Assembly (NCBI RefSeq): GCF_048544455.1
Contig: NC_133538.1
Coordinates: 24,042,469 to 24,106,468, forward strand
Length of the DNA stretch: 64,000 bases
Source: Silene latifolia
Lineage: Eukaryota; Streptophyta; Magnoliopsida; Caryophyllales; Caryophyllaceae
Direction: 5' to 3'
Of the stretch, positions 31,936 through 44,973 are shown piece after piece. The notes beneath the pieces are model-generated. The model had not been told where the DNA came from, searched no databases, and was given only the letters and a program-made list of their open reading frames with translations. Both the position numbers and the translations under genes were made by a program. The stretch's first letter is position 1, and every line of letters begins with the position of its first letter.

Positions 31936-33930
31936 TTGTTATTTTGCGGTTTAAAGAACGTGATCTACACCGAAAAAAAAAGAAAAACAAAACGAAATAA
32001 ACAACTCATCGAGGTGATTTAAGTCTATTTTAAAATTCATTTTTAAACATGTAGACTCTCGCACTTGCATAATTGATCTCCCTCAAGAATGATACAAGTG
32101 ATCCCAAGACTCAATTTCTGGAAACCGATAAGCCAACTGTTTAGCTAATTCTTCCTAAGAACTCTTGGTCGATAGATTTCTCGTAAATCCTATCTATAGT
32201 CCACCACAGATCACAGGATCGTACGAGTGACCATAGTGTTGAGATAAAATAGGTCAATCGGTTCCAATTTACCCGACGTAGAAGGGGTCATAGTATGCCT
32301 ACCGACGAAGAAGGGAGTCATTGGAGTTTGACCTATAAAGACCGTTCTCAATTTTGGTTTATACGAGGAAGATCCCATCAGCTTAATTATAATTCATTTT
32401 AAGTGAACGAATAACTAGCGTTTGCGTGAATGAATTAATTTAGGTGATGGCTTAAAATCGTGTGACATGCGAATGTCAAAGAAAACTAACTCGTGACCTC
32501 TATATGTGTCAGTTTTCATGCAATTATTAGGTGGTTTGGTTTTTAGGCGGAATATGATGCATACTATCGTTGCAATAAAATAAATAAATGAATGCAATAC
32601 GTAAAAAAAATTCCTAGTGTGGCCTATCCTAGTAAAAAGAACAAAATACAACTTTGGAATCCACCGTTGGACCCGAAAAGCTTGTCTTGATGTTCCATCT
32701 TTGTCCATGTAGCGGGAGTGAGCATCCGGTCTCCATCTTAAGTCTTCTCAAAAATTACAATTTAAAATTTACAAATATAAACCTATTTACATTCTAAATA
32801 AAAACTGTAATTAAAAGAAATAAAATGGAGATACGAGATCTCAAAAATACAACCAAGACCGTGTTCCATCATTACGGTAACACGTTCTACTAAGGCCACA
32901 CTAAGTTACAACTGTTTGCAAAATAATTAAATACGTAATTAAAAGGCATTCAAAACATTCAAAATATAAACAAGAACGATAAATTAAAATGCATCAACTA
33001 AAAATTAAATTTATTCGTGACATAATTCCGTAATTATGTTAAATTTTTATCCAAACCACCAAAGATAATTAAAATTACATGACAAAACCGCTTTAGTCAA
33101 GTTAATTTTAATCCGAGATAATCCGTTACGATAAATCATGTTAAAGTAACTTTATTTTACGTGGGTGAACCGTTTCACTAACAAGCGAGAGCATAAAAAC
33201 GTTTTATGCATTAAAAAGGCCGGAAAAAAAAACAAAGAAAAAAAATTTTTTTTTTTTTTCTTCTCTGTACTGTACGTGAACAGTACCAGGGGCCAAAAAA
33301 ATTTTTTTTTTTTTTTTTTTATAAACCGGCAGAAATGCCGAGAGCTACAAGAGGCAAAAAAAAAATTTACGCGGCTCAAAACGTGAGCAAAAAGGATCAA
33401 AACAAAACGGTTTGATAAAAACACAATTGTAGTTTCAATCTAATCCGTATAGAAATCACACTACAATTGTTAATCTTCAACATTTTGCAATAATTATCGG
33501 TTAGAATTGCAACATGTGAAGAACGATTGAATACTTGAGATCGAACGATCTAAACAAAATGTGTAGCACGCAAATCAATGTAAAAACAGAAAAACAGGCC
33601 GAGACATGAGGCCACACGGTTTTCAGAAATTTTCGAGACAAAAATTTGTGCCACACGAAATTTTATGCAATCATTTTGATGCATCTTAAACATATTGAAA
33701 TGAATATCGATTTCAAAACAATATGCAATCAAAATTAAAACAAAACAATCATCACCGTGTAAACTAGACACGGATCCCAACACAAAAAAAAACGCAGCAA
33801 CATAAAAATTGCCGAGACAAAAAAAATTGTGCCGAGTAAAAAAAAATTGCAGCCGAGACAATTTTTTGAACAAAATCATCGATTCAAATATCGTTTGATG
33901 AAAATCACATAGAAAAATTTGCGTGGCCTC
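31936..33930 (-). other. Copia A 5' leader
   Basis: About 2 kb of non-coding leader between the primer site and gag, long for a copia element. It contains the A/T-run hairpin at 33232-33320. Other open frames in it are low-complexity. Confidence 0.6.
33232..33320. repeat. Hairpin flanked by matching A-run/T-run blocks
   Basis: GTACTGT (33267-33273) and ACAGTAC (33280-33286) are perfect inverted arms around the six-base loop ACGTGA. On each side lies a block of As running into Ts (about 33237-33259 and 33294-33320). The whole is therefore nearly symmetric. Confidence 0.88.
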
Positions 33931-33942
33931 GCTCTGATACCA
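33931..33942 (-). other. Copia A primer binding site, tRNA-iMet type
   Basis: The minus strand reads TGGTATCAGAGC two bases inside the 5' LTR. This is the usual initiator-tRNA-Met site of plant copia elements. Confidence 0.93.
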
Positions 33943-33944
33943 CT

Positions 33945-34936
33945 TGTAGGGTTAGATCCGTATAAAACCCTTTCTTTATAGGATTATAACGCAAAATTTA
34001 TATGTAGATTATAGTCATGAAACGAAATTAACAATGAAAACGATAAAAATTATAGAAATAACCTTCGGTCCTAGTGCAAAAGGCAATGAGAGATCAAGTT
34101 AGATCTCCTCCTAATCGTTGCACCCAAGATGTCCGAGTAATGCCCTTGTGCTAGAGAGAATCCCCTAATTGCCTTGCAATATCGAGGGGATTGTTTTGTG
34201 AGTTTGTGTTGGATGAGAGATCCGGGATTCAGGAGGCACAATTCCCAAAACCCTAATATTTTTAGCAAATCTATTAGGTTAGAAGTGAAAGGAGAAAGCT
34301 CTCCTTATGGCCTCTCTAATTCGGCCAAACCGAATGGATCAAGGGGAAGTGGGCTTCCACTTCCTCTTAATTTAAACTTGTGGTCCGGTTCATAATTCGC
34401 TAAGTGTATATGACACGGTCTAATTATAAACTGTCATCGGTTATCGGATATTAAAGCATCAACCAATTACACGGATTAGTTGAATTATTTAATACGTGTC
34501 CGACAAAGACAATATCGTATAATTATATTTATCCAATATACATTAATCAAATATAAATCGCTTATATTTAATTTTACGAATTAACTGGTTAATTCGCCTT
34601 AGCCCATGATATTTAATCCGTATTAAATATTATATCTCAACATCACATTTTAACTAATTATTAGTCAAATAACTCAGACTAACTGGTTAGTCAAAATTGG
34701 CATCTACATGACTGTATTTTCATACCGTCACATCACTCAAACGTATCCTATAGGTGTGACTTTTAGGGACCAGTTGATCACCGCCATCTGTATGACAATA
34801 ACGTCAAACTTATCTAGCAAGCCAACCGTTATTGATAAACGTGGATCAACTGATAATGATACCAAAAGTATGCCCTTTGATCCTTTTAGAGGTTTATAAG
34901 TCCTTGCACTAACTGTTAAGGACACCAACCCCAACA
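33945..34936 (-). repeat. Copia A 5' LTR
   Basis: Its inner edge is fixed by the primer site and its outer edge by the target duplication ACAGG. It aligns end to end with 26049-27041. Confidence 0.96.
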
Positions 34937-35674
34937 ACAGGTGCAGGAGACTCATATCCGAGTCCTTGCTTAGTCACCATGAAGCTTCCTTCTTGCTTGA
35001 ATAGTTCTTGCTGCGCCTTGTTGAGACCGTACGGCTCAACTTCTATAACTTTTCCAAGAGGAGTGGGATTTGTAAAGTCATATCCAACCTTCGCCTGTAG
35101 CTTGTAAGAATTGGAATCAAATATCCCCTTGTTTTCCTCACTTGATGATTGACTGGATGAACAAACGAAACCAGTAGGGGGAGGTCTCACAATCTTCGTT
35201 TGAGATGAACTTGGCAGAGGTGCAATGATTTTGGCCACCCATTCCTGCTTGATCACCTGACTTGACGTTTTGTCCTTAGGCTCTGTCTTTGGTGTTAGGC
35301 ACTCTGCAAAAGGACTCTCTCCATCTTTGCGGCGAGACTTTGGGATGTAGCGCAGTACTGGCGGTGTAATTTTCTGTGTCATCTCTTGCTTCATGGGTGA
35401 TGCAACAGGGGTAGTTATTTTGCTAGCCTTGTCTACATCTTTCTTAACATCATTTTATTTAGCTCCTTTACCTGTTGAAGAGATGGTGGTTGGCATGAAC
35501 TCACTAGAAGTATCATTCTGTTCAAAGAATTTTGCATCAGCGAAGAAAGAGTCGATCTTACAGAAAGGTTTGGCGTCTCCGTCGTCTATTTTCCTTTCGC
35601 CACCACGATAATATTTCAAGCATTGATGGAGGGTTGAGGGGACAACTCCTTTCTCGTGCTTCCAAGGTCGTCCT
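34937..35674 (-). pseudogene. Tat gag-pol spacer and post-protease piece between copia A and copia B
   Basis: On the minus strand the sequence enters at RPWKHEKGVVPSTLHQ (about 35620-35670), the conserved block that follows Tat protease, and continues through an acidic and Ser/Pro-rich spacer. It ends in GYDFTNPTPLGK and KQGLGYESPAPV, blocks I recognise from Tat/Ogre polyproteins. A frame change lies near 35395-35455. The block continues directly from the protease on the far side of copia B once the GTCCT duplication is counted once. Confidence 0.8.
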
Positions 35675-36991
35675 TGTTGGAGTATTTGTCCTTCACAATA
35701 GTGCGTGATCATATTAAAATCTCATTAAGGAATATGCATGGGATAATCATTGACAATACTTGTCAGCTGATCAACGTATATCGGTAACGGTTGGCCAACT
35801 AGGGTTAGACGTTACTGTCATGAGACGGTGGTGTTTAGCTGATCCCTTTCAGTCACACCTAAAGGAATTAACCCCAATACGAAAGATAATTAATTGTATG
35901 AGATACAGTTTTGTTAGTCCCTTGATAAATTGACTAAGAGTTAGTCGATTAGTTTAATTTAAAGAGATATCGAGTTGTGAACTCGATGCGCGGAAATTTT
36001 TATTTAATTATGTGATAATTGAATAATAAATTTATTGAGACGGGAATTAATGATTAAACGGGTAATTGTTAAATAAGTACTAATTGACTAATGTGATTAG
36101 TATTAGTACGTAAAATATATGTGTAGCTGTACACGTATATTTAAGAAGTGTTTTAGACGAAATTAATCAGGAAGCATTTAAACATAAAACGATGTTTAAA
36201 TATAAATTACACGTATTTGTGAGACAAATATAAGAAATAAAATGGACCCGTAAATGGGTTATATGGACCGTGTAATTTGTGTTTATGGTAGTGTGCACAA
36301 GACACTACCATGACACACTTGTGCATGCCTTTTAATCTAATTGGTGGTGCATCTTCCTAAACATTTCTCTATCCTATGCCATTTTGATTGGGTGCACTTC
36401 CCATTGTGCTTTTGTTCTTACCTATACCAATGTGTATTGGGTGGAATAAAATAAGAAAACAAAACACTCCACCCTCCCTCTATCCAACTGTCCAACACTC
36501 CCCATTTCCACACAATTGCATTTTTCATTTTTCTATCTTTTGCATGTGGAAAAATTCAAGAGTATTTATCTCTCTAAAATCCTAAAAATAGGAAAACCTT
36601 ATTACTAATTGTTAGTAATAAAACTTAAATATTTACTAAGAGCTAGTTAATATTTACATAATAATCAAGGGTAATCTTACATAATATCTAGTTAATATTT
36701 GTAAGGTTTTGGGTAAGTTCTTGGGTGCCATTAGAGAGGAGATCTTCTACTTTGAAGATTTGGGTTTTTGGATGATCTTACCAATATGAATATCTCAAGA
36801 ACAACCAAGATGGTGACCTTGGTTGTGCCCTATATTTCCATTTCTCAATGTAAGGAAATTGTTTTTCCTCTTCTTTTATATTTTTTAATGCTCATATATT
36901 ACATGCATAATGCATGGATACAAATATCTCTAATGCAAAGAAATTTTGATAACCTAATTAGAGAGGTCTAATTTGGGTTTATGGTCTTACA
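35675..36991 (+). repeat. Copia B 5' LTR (1317 bp)
   Basis: It starts TGTTGGAGTATTTG directly after the GTCCT duplication and ends at TCTTACA before the primer site. An open frame that seems to extend the Tat protein across this border (35675-35712) is LTR sequence read through. Confidence 0.88.
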
Positions 36992-36993
36992 AG

Positions 36994-37005
36994 TGGTATC
37001 AGAGC
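36994..37005 (+). other. Copia B primer binding site, tRNA-iMet type
   Basis: TGGTATCAGAGC lies two bases inside the 5' LTR. Confidence 0.93.
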
Positions 37006-39480
37006 CATGGCTTGTATTATGCATGTTAATTTTAAGCATTTTAATCTAATTATGAGATAATTTTAAAATCAAAAATGGTGCTAAAATGAAGATTTTTGCA
37101 CAAAATTTTTTGTATGTATACCTTCTGATCTAAAATGGTTTGTGGTCAATTTTGGTGAGTTGTGGAATTGTTTTGCTATTTTTTTTATCATTTTTATGGA
37201 AAACTGAGTCGAAAATATCGCATTTTGGTTAAGAGGTTAACTAAAATTGTTAAACTTGGATTATGACCTTGAAACTTTTATATATTATCACATGCAATTT
37301 TTACAAATGTTCTGTAAAATTTCGTAAAAAGTTATGAAGATTTGCATGGTTAATGATTTTTTATGGTTAAAAATCGATAAAAATCGATTATTTTATTCAA
37401 AAATAATAAACGGAATTTTTTGGGTATAATTTTTTTTGGTATATTCCAAAATATGTTTTATATAATAAAATAGAAATTTAGAAAAAATTTCACACTTTTT
37501 GATGTTTATTGTATTTTATTCGATAAAAACCGATAAATATGGATATTTTTGTTCATAAAATTAATTTAAAATTTTTGGACTAAATTTTTTGACCTTTTTA
37601 GGTCCCTGGAAGGGTTCCAGAATGTACAAAATTTTTGTGTCAAAATTTTGTACTGGTTAAAACTATTTTTGAATTGTTTATTGAGGTCGTGATAAAAACC
37701 GATATAAATAGCATATTCGTAATATCAATTCAAAATAATTATCATCAAGAAATTAGTGTGGACTAATTTTGAGTTCTAAATTAGTTTGGACAATTAGTTT
37801 GAGCTTAAATGTGATTAAGTGTTGATTATTGATTTTTAACGGGTAAAAATCGATAAATTCCGCAAAACCGAGCTATTTTTAAAAGAATATGCTAATGGGG
37901 CGATTTAGGCATGATAGTTACAGCATTTTATTTATATTTTTTTATTGCTGAATGAATGAAAGTAATTTATTTAATTTTATGCAAGTTTTGTACCTAGTAT
38001 AGCCTAGTTTATTTTAATCGTTATTACCTGAAATGTATGGGAATAACGATTCGTTTGTAATTTTGATTGCGATCTCGTATCACCGGTTTGTAATTAATTA
38101 TAGTTTTATTTTAATTAGCTCAAATGTATAATAGGTTTTTGCTATGTATTCATTTGTATCTATTTTTATTATTTTTAATTTCCGGCATTTTTCCACGAGA
38201 CGGAGCAATTTTGGAAGAGGTTCCAAATCCCGTAAGATGGTGCATGCTTGGATGATGATCCAATGAAGATTCTAGGGACCAAGGAGTTGGTTTCCGAATA
38301 TGTAATAATCTAGTTAATTTGATTAGCTAGGTGGCCATATTAGGATTTATTCGTTTTTGCATGTTTTATTTATTTTTTGATAGTTCATCATTCCCAAATC
38401 GCCACACATGCATTTTATTTGGTTTCATACTTTTATCATTCTATTGCCGATTTAAAGTTCTCGAAGATTCACCTAGTTAGTTCACTTAAAGGAGAATGAT
38501 AACTAATTGACAAGATCTCTCACATTCTTTTAATTTAAAATTGAGATTAGCCTTGCCAATTATTAACACCTATGAATCCCTTGTTCATTAGAGCCACGCT
38601 CGCCCAAGCGGGGTGTTCTCTTTTTACCTCGGGTAAGTAGGGTGATAAGGGTTATCATACGCCAAAGTTGGTTGGACTCAACGGGGTATAAGACGGTCTT
38701 GTATTCCGGGGCTAGTAGATTGATTTGTTGAAATCCGTCGACCAAAAGTTCTAATGGTAGAATTAGTCAAGCGTTGAGTTACCGAATTTAGATAATTATG
38801 GGATGTTTCACCCAAGCGATGCCTATTTTTGTCTAAAGACGGATCTTGGAATCATTAGTAAGAGGTCATTATATAAATGGACTTGTTAAAAATGTTTATC
38901 AAGTTTATATAACATTGAATGTTATTTTTTTTCCTTTTTTTTCATTCATTTTCCTCAATGTATTTACTATGACATCGCGTATTTCATCCTCTATTTATTG
39001 TTATATTCGTTCGTACTTTCATAGAAAGCGGTTTCTTTGAAGGAATTTGGTAGCAATGATTGGAAATATGATTTACCAATTCACCTACATAAGCTTACAA
39101 CGATTTTTGCGATTATTTTACAATTTAACGTCCATACATATTAAAAAGGGTTTTCATGTTGCAAACTCTTATTACGAGTTTAAATGGGAGTCACATTTTA
39201 TCAAGAATGTCTTGATTTCGAAAGTGACACCTCCGTCATGAAGATGACATATTAGTTTTAATTACTCAAGAGTAATTCAAAACTTTGCGAAAAGAATTTT
39301 CAAAAACACATAGAATACTCCAATATGATACCATCAAATGGCTCACTTCGAGAAAGGCCAAATCAATTGTTTATGCGCTAAAGAGTTTAGGCATATGATG
39401 ACAATTGAAAGGTTAGGTAGTCCAATTTCATAAGAAGTTGAGATTTTGCCACATGTTGCACTCACTTTATAGTAATTTAC
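37006..39480 (+). other. Copia B leader and gag region, no readable protein
   Basis: AT-rich sequence where leader and gag should lie. I could not recognise any gag block in any frame. Confidence 0.55.
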
Positions 39481-39499
39481 TCTTACTAAGTGTATAAAA

Positions 39500-42320
39500 T
39501 ATTACGAATGACATGAAGAGAAGTCTTCATGAGATTCATTTTTGCTTGTTGAAGCAAGGAGGAATGTGAAAGTGAGTGGGAGTTAAGAAGAAGCAACCCT
39601 ATATGTATGCGATAGGACAAAGTCGAAAGAGACATCCACTAAAAGGATATACTAGTTCCACTATCTTGGAATTAGATACCAAGTATGGGTCATTTCTTTG
39701 TAAAGAAGTTTACATGAATTGATAAAACGTAAGACGTCTAGCATAGGACATTTTTGTATCGAAATAAAGCTAGAGTAGCAATGATTTCGATAGGGACAAA
39801 TGTACCTGAATTTGGTTTTAAAAGAATGTAATCATCTATGTTTAAACATAGAAGGCATCACTCATGTGATTTAAAACAAAAGGTTGTACCTACTCATATG
39901 ATAACTTGGTGGTTGGTTTAGACCACTCAAGTTAGAGGTATTTTACATTCTTCACGAAAACTAAATATTATACTATCTTGTAGATTTTAAAGTCTCTAAT
40001 CCGGTGAACCCAATTGATCAAATCTCAAGTAAATTCGTTTAATATAAACAATAAGCACATCGAAAAACCGTTTGATTGAGAAAATTATGGTGTATGTTCA
40101 TAAATTATGTTTTCTTTTGCAAAAAAGAAACACAAATATTGAGGTGATTGACCATATACATACGGATGTGTAAGGCCAACAGTAGGTTATATATACTTCG
40201 TTACTTTTACCGTAATGTTAAGTTGATATGAAAACTTCGTATCTATTTAATAAGACATAAAAGTGATTTTGAAATGTGGAATATTTTGAAAATGAAGTAG
40301 TAAACCAAAAGCACGACAAGATCAAAATGTTGTTCGGAAATTTTAAAGTAATGACTTTGAAGGTCAAATGGGTAATATCAAGTAATGACCTTGATGATAA
40401 CTAAGAAGATTGTGAACCAGTTCACATCTACCTTATCCTAGAGACACCATAGAGTATGGTGTAGCCAAGAATATAAACCGAACTTTATGAGATATAGTTT
40501 GCGGTTTTTCGCAATTTTGTAAGCTAATTTCTCACTAAAATTTAAAACCCGACAATAATAGCCAAAATAACTCCATATGAGATATGGATAGGGAGGATCC
40601 CTAACTTGTCATTTTTATACATTTGGGATCATAAATGCTTATGTTCAGGACCAATTATGTATTTATGAGGGTTATCCAAACTTGAACCACATGGTTTTTA
40701 CTCCTTCGAAACGAGAACAAAGAGTTTGTGGCTCGTAATGCTGTCTTTCTAGAAAGATTTTTATTTTCTGAAAGATAGAGTGGGAGAAATTTTGAATTTA
40801 CGGAAGTCCAAGACCCACAAACTGAGTACAATGCAAGAAGACGCTCTTTATTGAGGCTAAGTGGTTATAAGGAGATAATTTTGCGATAATATTGCGTTAC
40901 TTTTCGAAAGTGACGAATCTTTAACCCTCATCAAAGGCTTTTCTATAGTATGAACTTTATGGGATAGCGTGACACCATGCAATTCAAATTGGTCTTCTTG
41001 CACAAGATGTGATAAGGAAGGAAACATGAGATGTTTTCGAAACTTGATTTGGGGCGAAAACTTTGCACCAAATTAGGTTACCTTGATCTTGTCATATAGG
41101 TTACATAAGATGTTTCAATTTTGAGTTGGTTACAGAGAGTTTGTGACAACCCAAATACCTTTATCAATTCGTATGTTCTTAGCAATATAGCATCTCATAA
41201 GGATGAGATTCGGCAAAAGGATAACGAAACTTTCTCCTTGAATGAAACTCATGAAGGGAGAAGTTTTGTTGATCTTGTAATTGCTAAGAAACCTAGCATG
41301 CTTGAAAGATCCCTTTTGTGATCTTATATACGTCAAGGAATTGGAACCTTGGTTTCAATCATGTCATTAATTAGAATGGTATTACTCGAGTTGTCGAGGT
41401 ACCATGATGATACACGGAGTTTAGTGGGAGCTAAGGTGAGTTTCTTAGTCTAAATATGTGTTTGACATATTAGTGACAAGAAATATTCTCGGGTGAATAC
41501 TTGAGAGTAGCATGGCGCATCTTAAATATCCGGATCTAATGAGATAGATCTCCATGGATATTAGCATTTTAGTCAAGAGACTTATGTGATAAGATTCTTG
41601 ACTCGTTCAAGTTGTTGAACACAAAATATAATCTCTTTTGCTTCCGCTGCAGGATCTATTAAATATGCTAAAAGCTGCTCTCGTCGGGACTTATCATATT
41701 GAGAATATGAGAACTCATTACCAATCATTTCCTAGTGAGTGTCACTAGATGATTATCAAGAGCATCCTTGAGTACTTGAGAAGCACTGAGGATTTACTCT
41801 TGTAGTTTGGAGGAATTTATGAATTTCGTGTAAAAGGGTTACACGATAACATTCTTATGCTTATAAGATGTTATGGGCCTAGTTAAGGAATGGTTAGCAT
41901 GTAAAAGTGTTATGTGCATAAAGAAAAATATGTATAAGTAGTTATACATATATGTATAAGGAGTCATACATAAAAGATGTCATATGAAGGATGTGTTTGT
42001 ATAAGTGTTATATGTACAAATCATGGATGAAAGCTAAGTACATTACAACATCCGATGTTGTAAAATAGATAGTAGATATCCGGAGTTTAATGGAACTAGA
42101 GTAGTTCTGTTAGCCGAATATCATCTCCCGAGAGACTGTGATAACAGTGGGAGTGTTTGTCTGGCTTTAGAGCCAGAGTCTAAAACTTTTTTAGACATGT
42201 ACTTAGAAAGGTTCTATGTGATGAAAAGATTACATAGAACAAAGGAAAATAGCAATGGAAATTAGAGTGATGCAATTGTTGCTAATCCTCTAACCAAAGC
42301 CGTTGGCATAAGGTAGACAT
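39500..42320 (+). pseudogene. Copia B pol, heavily decayed
   Basis: Isolated copia pol landmarks can be picked out in order on the plus strand. An integrase core piece lies near 40155-40220 (HTDV, then VIY/YFVTFT-like text), and the segment matching the NGVSERRN block near 40420-40500, with stops. A CDNSG box of RNase H is near 42128-42150. The last block, ANPLTKAVGIR and a TAG, ends at about 42318. Between them stops and frameshifts occur every few dozen codons and no RT active-site box is clear. The order matches integrase before RT/RNase H. Confidence 0.7.
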
Positions 42321-43116
42321 GATGGTTATGTCATCTCAATGTGATTGAGTAGTATACCTTAATTGCTGAAGATCGTTATGTAAATATTGGATAGAGTATT
42401 AATATTTACATAAGTAATGATCGTATTCATTGTTTGAGTCTCTTCAAGAACTCAATTATTCAGTTTTAACTGAAAATATTTAATACCTTATTTATCCGAA
42501 TTGGTTGTGGAGACAATGTTGAACCCCAATTCAAGTGAATATTATGAACATTATATTATCCCCTAGTCACTTAATGAGGTGACATCTCGGAGTGACTAGA
42601 TTATAAGTCGATTGATGGTGGTTTCAACACCATAAGGTCATATGGATGACTAGTCATTTACATAGGTGGACTGTGGGACACTTTGCCGGGCAGTGACATA
42701 TATAGAGTCCCTTAGATCTATTGCAGACGCTTGGTCATGGCAGGGACTTCTATTAAATTCCTATGAGTCGATTCTTCAAAATGGAGACTATTATCTGAGC
42801 CAGTGCAGTTTTCGAGTGACTTTGGTTTTTGTCCTAGGTCCTGCCGTGAAACGAGGGTAAAGGGTATCTACTGGGTCATGGTGATCTGTATTGTGCAAAA
42901 GGATAGATAGGGAAGACAGTAATTGTCCACCCACGTTGGGTTTATAAATCTCTAGGCCACTCGAGGAGTTGTGACTGGGAAATGCGTGGCCACGCTCGGA
43001 AGTAATCTATGGTAGATTTTTTCGGTCTTGCAGTCACACTCCCGATCGAGAAAACCACTCACGATATGTTCATGTGCAAGTGTGACCTGAAAGACACCTT
43101 GCATTGAATGGGAGAT
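42321..43116 (+). other. Copia B 3' non-coding tract with polypurine tract
   Basis: Non-coding. It ends in GAATGGGAGAT at 43106-43116, the purine tract directly before the TG of the 3' LTR. Confidence 0.75.
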
Positions 43117-44163
43117 TGTTATTAAAACGGACAAGAGAATCGGTAACATACCCTTGTATAGTACAAGCAGGATATTTAATTATGTGATAATTGAATAATA
43201 AATTTATTGAGACGGGAATTAATGATTAAACGGTTAATTGTTAAATTAGTACTAATTGACAAATGTGATTAGTATTGGTACGTAAAATATATGTGTAGCT
43301 GTACACGTATATTTAAGAAGTGTTTTAGACGAAATTAATCAGGAAGCATTTAAACATAAAACGATGTTTAAATATAAATTACACGTATTTGTGAGACAAA
43401 TATAAGAACCAAAATGGACCCGTAAATGGGTTATATGGACCGTGTAATTTGTGTTTATGGTAGTGTGCACAAGACACTACCATGACACACTTGTGCATGC
43501 CTTTTAATCTAATTGTGGTGCATCTTCCTAAACATTTCTCTATCCTATGCCATTTTGATTGGGTGCACTTCTCATTGTACTTTTGTTCTTACCTATACCA
43601 ATGTGTATTGGGTGGAATAAAAATAAGAAAATAAAACACTCCACCCTCCCTCTATCCAACCGTCCAACACTCCCCATTTCCACACAATTACATTTTTCAT
43701 TTTTCTATCTTTTGCATGTGGAAAAATTCAAGAGTATTTATCTCTCTAAAATCCTAAAAATAGGAAAACCTTATTACTAATTGTTAGTAATAAAACTTAA
43801 ATATTTACTAAGAGCTAGTTAATATTTACATAATAATCAAGGGTAATCTTACATAATATCTAGTTAATATTTGTAAGGTTTTGGGTAAGTTCTTGGGTGC
43901 CATTAGAGAGGAGATCTTCTACTCTGAAGATTTGGGTTTTTGGATGATCTTACCAATATGAATAGCTCAAGAACAACCAAGATGGTGATCTTGGTTGTGC
44001 CCTATATTTCCATTTCTCAATGTAAGGAAATTGTTTTTCCTCTTCTTTTATATTTTTTAATGCTCATATATCACATGCATATTGCATAGATCCAAAGATT
44101 TCTAATATAAAGAAATTTTAATAACCTTATTAGAGAGGTCTAATTTGGAGTTATGGTCTTACA
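43117..44163 (+). repeat. Copia B 3' LTR (1047 bp)
   Basis: It starts TGTTATTAAAACGG after the purine tract and ends TCTTACA before GTCCT. From 43169 on it aligns with 35998-36991. Its first ~50 bases replace about 320 bases of the left LTR. Confidence 0.9.
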
Positions 44164-44973
44164 GTCCTAGCAATAGTTTGAACGATGTCTTGCCATCCAT
44201 GACATGGAGCAATGTGTCGGAAGAAAGATCACACATGGTAAGGTTCACGCGGATCATGCCAACTTCGCGCTCCCCATTCAAGTTGAAACCATGAATCATT
44301 GTTCGAATACTAGAGAGTTCATCCATCGTGATCCCTAATTCGTTCATGGTGGCTTTTGGCATGAGATTGACTCCTGAGCCTCCATCTATTAAGATGCGCT
44401 TGACCTTTTGCTCCCGGATGTACCCAGACACATAAAGTGACCTGTTGTGAGGCTTGGATCCAAGAAATAAATCCTCATCTGAATAACTAAAGGTTGCATT
44501 GCAGCAGACACATCCAGTTGATTGCTCAGGAGGCTCGATTTTGTCTTCATCTTGCCCACGTACATCTCTGGCTTCTCAAATCCTTGAATTATCAGCTGAC
44601 GCTTATCTTTAGGTAGATGAAAGATTTCCTTCCACCCCATATTTGTAGGAAGGGCGTCAAGAGCAGCCACTATATTGTTCTCTTTTTCAGAATGAGACTG
44701 TTGTGGCGATACCGCATCATCTAGGCCTCCTTCTTTTATTTTCTCTTTATCATCACCACATTCAGTAGCTGAGATGGTGCACATAGAAACCTTGTTCATG
44801 AAATCTTGCGGGAAGAATTCTTTTAAGGTGACGGGACTCAGCGGTTCTTGCTACAGCAAATCAGTAGGCAAGACATGTGGTTTGACCACTATTTTGGACT
44901 TCTTCTCCCCTTTGGACCGGCGAGGCTTTGCCCTATTTGATTGCCTTCTTCGACGGTGAACAGGTTGCGCTGT
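44164..44973 (-). pseudogene. Tat protease region
   Basis: The aspartic protease is marked by RILIDGGSGVNLMP, where DGGSG is the active-site form, followed by IHGFNLNGE and ending FKLLLG at the copia B insertion point. Upstream (44389-44799) is a linker with MGWKEIFHLP and ending in a segment related to the protease start, in a different frame. A frameshift near 44390-44430 separates the two. Confidence 0.82.

Larger units (their letters stand above)
26049..34936 (-). mobile_element. Copia A, Ty1/copia retrotransposon (8.9 kb) inside the Tat element
   Basis: Two LTRs of about 992 bases (26049-27041 and 33945-34936) differ at roughly a dozen positions by eye, so this is the youngest insertion here. 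The minus-strand order is LTR, tRNA-iMet primer site, gag, protease, integrase, RT, RNase H, purine tract and LTR, the copia order with integrase before RT. The flanks ACAGC (26044-26048) and ACAGG (34937-34941) are a target duplication with one change. Gag has frameshifts and integrase two stops, so it is defective despite its youth. Confidence 0.95.
35675..44163 (+). mobile_element. Copia B, decayed Ty1/copia element with similar LTRs (8.5 kb)
   Basis: The LTRs are 35675-36991 and 43117-44163, both starting TGTT and ending TCTTACA. The exact target duplication GTCCT lies at 35670-35674 and 44164-44168. A tRNA-iMet primer site follows the left LTR and a purine tract (AATGGGAGAT) precedes the right one, so the orientation is plus. 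The shared ~990 bases of LTR differ at about 25-30 positions by eye. Despite this, the 6-kb interior has no open frame over about 70 codons. The left LTR has about 270 more bases near its start than the right. Confidence 0.93.

Noticed and set aside
35675..35712. Continuation of the Tat protein upstream of RPWKHEK
   Set aside because: The GTCCT target duplication places the copia B LTR start at 35675, so these residues are LTR read-through.
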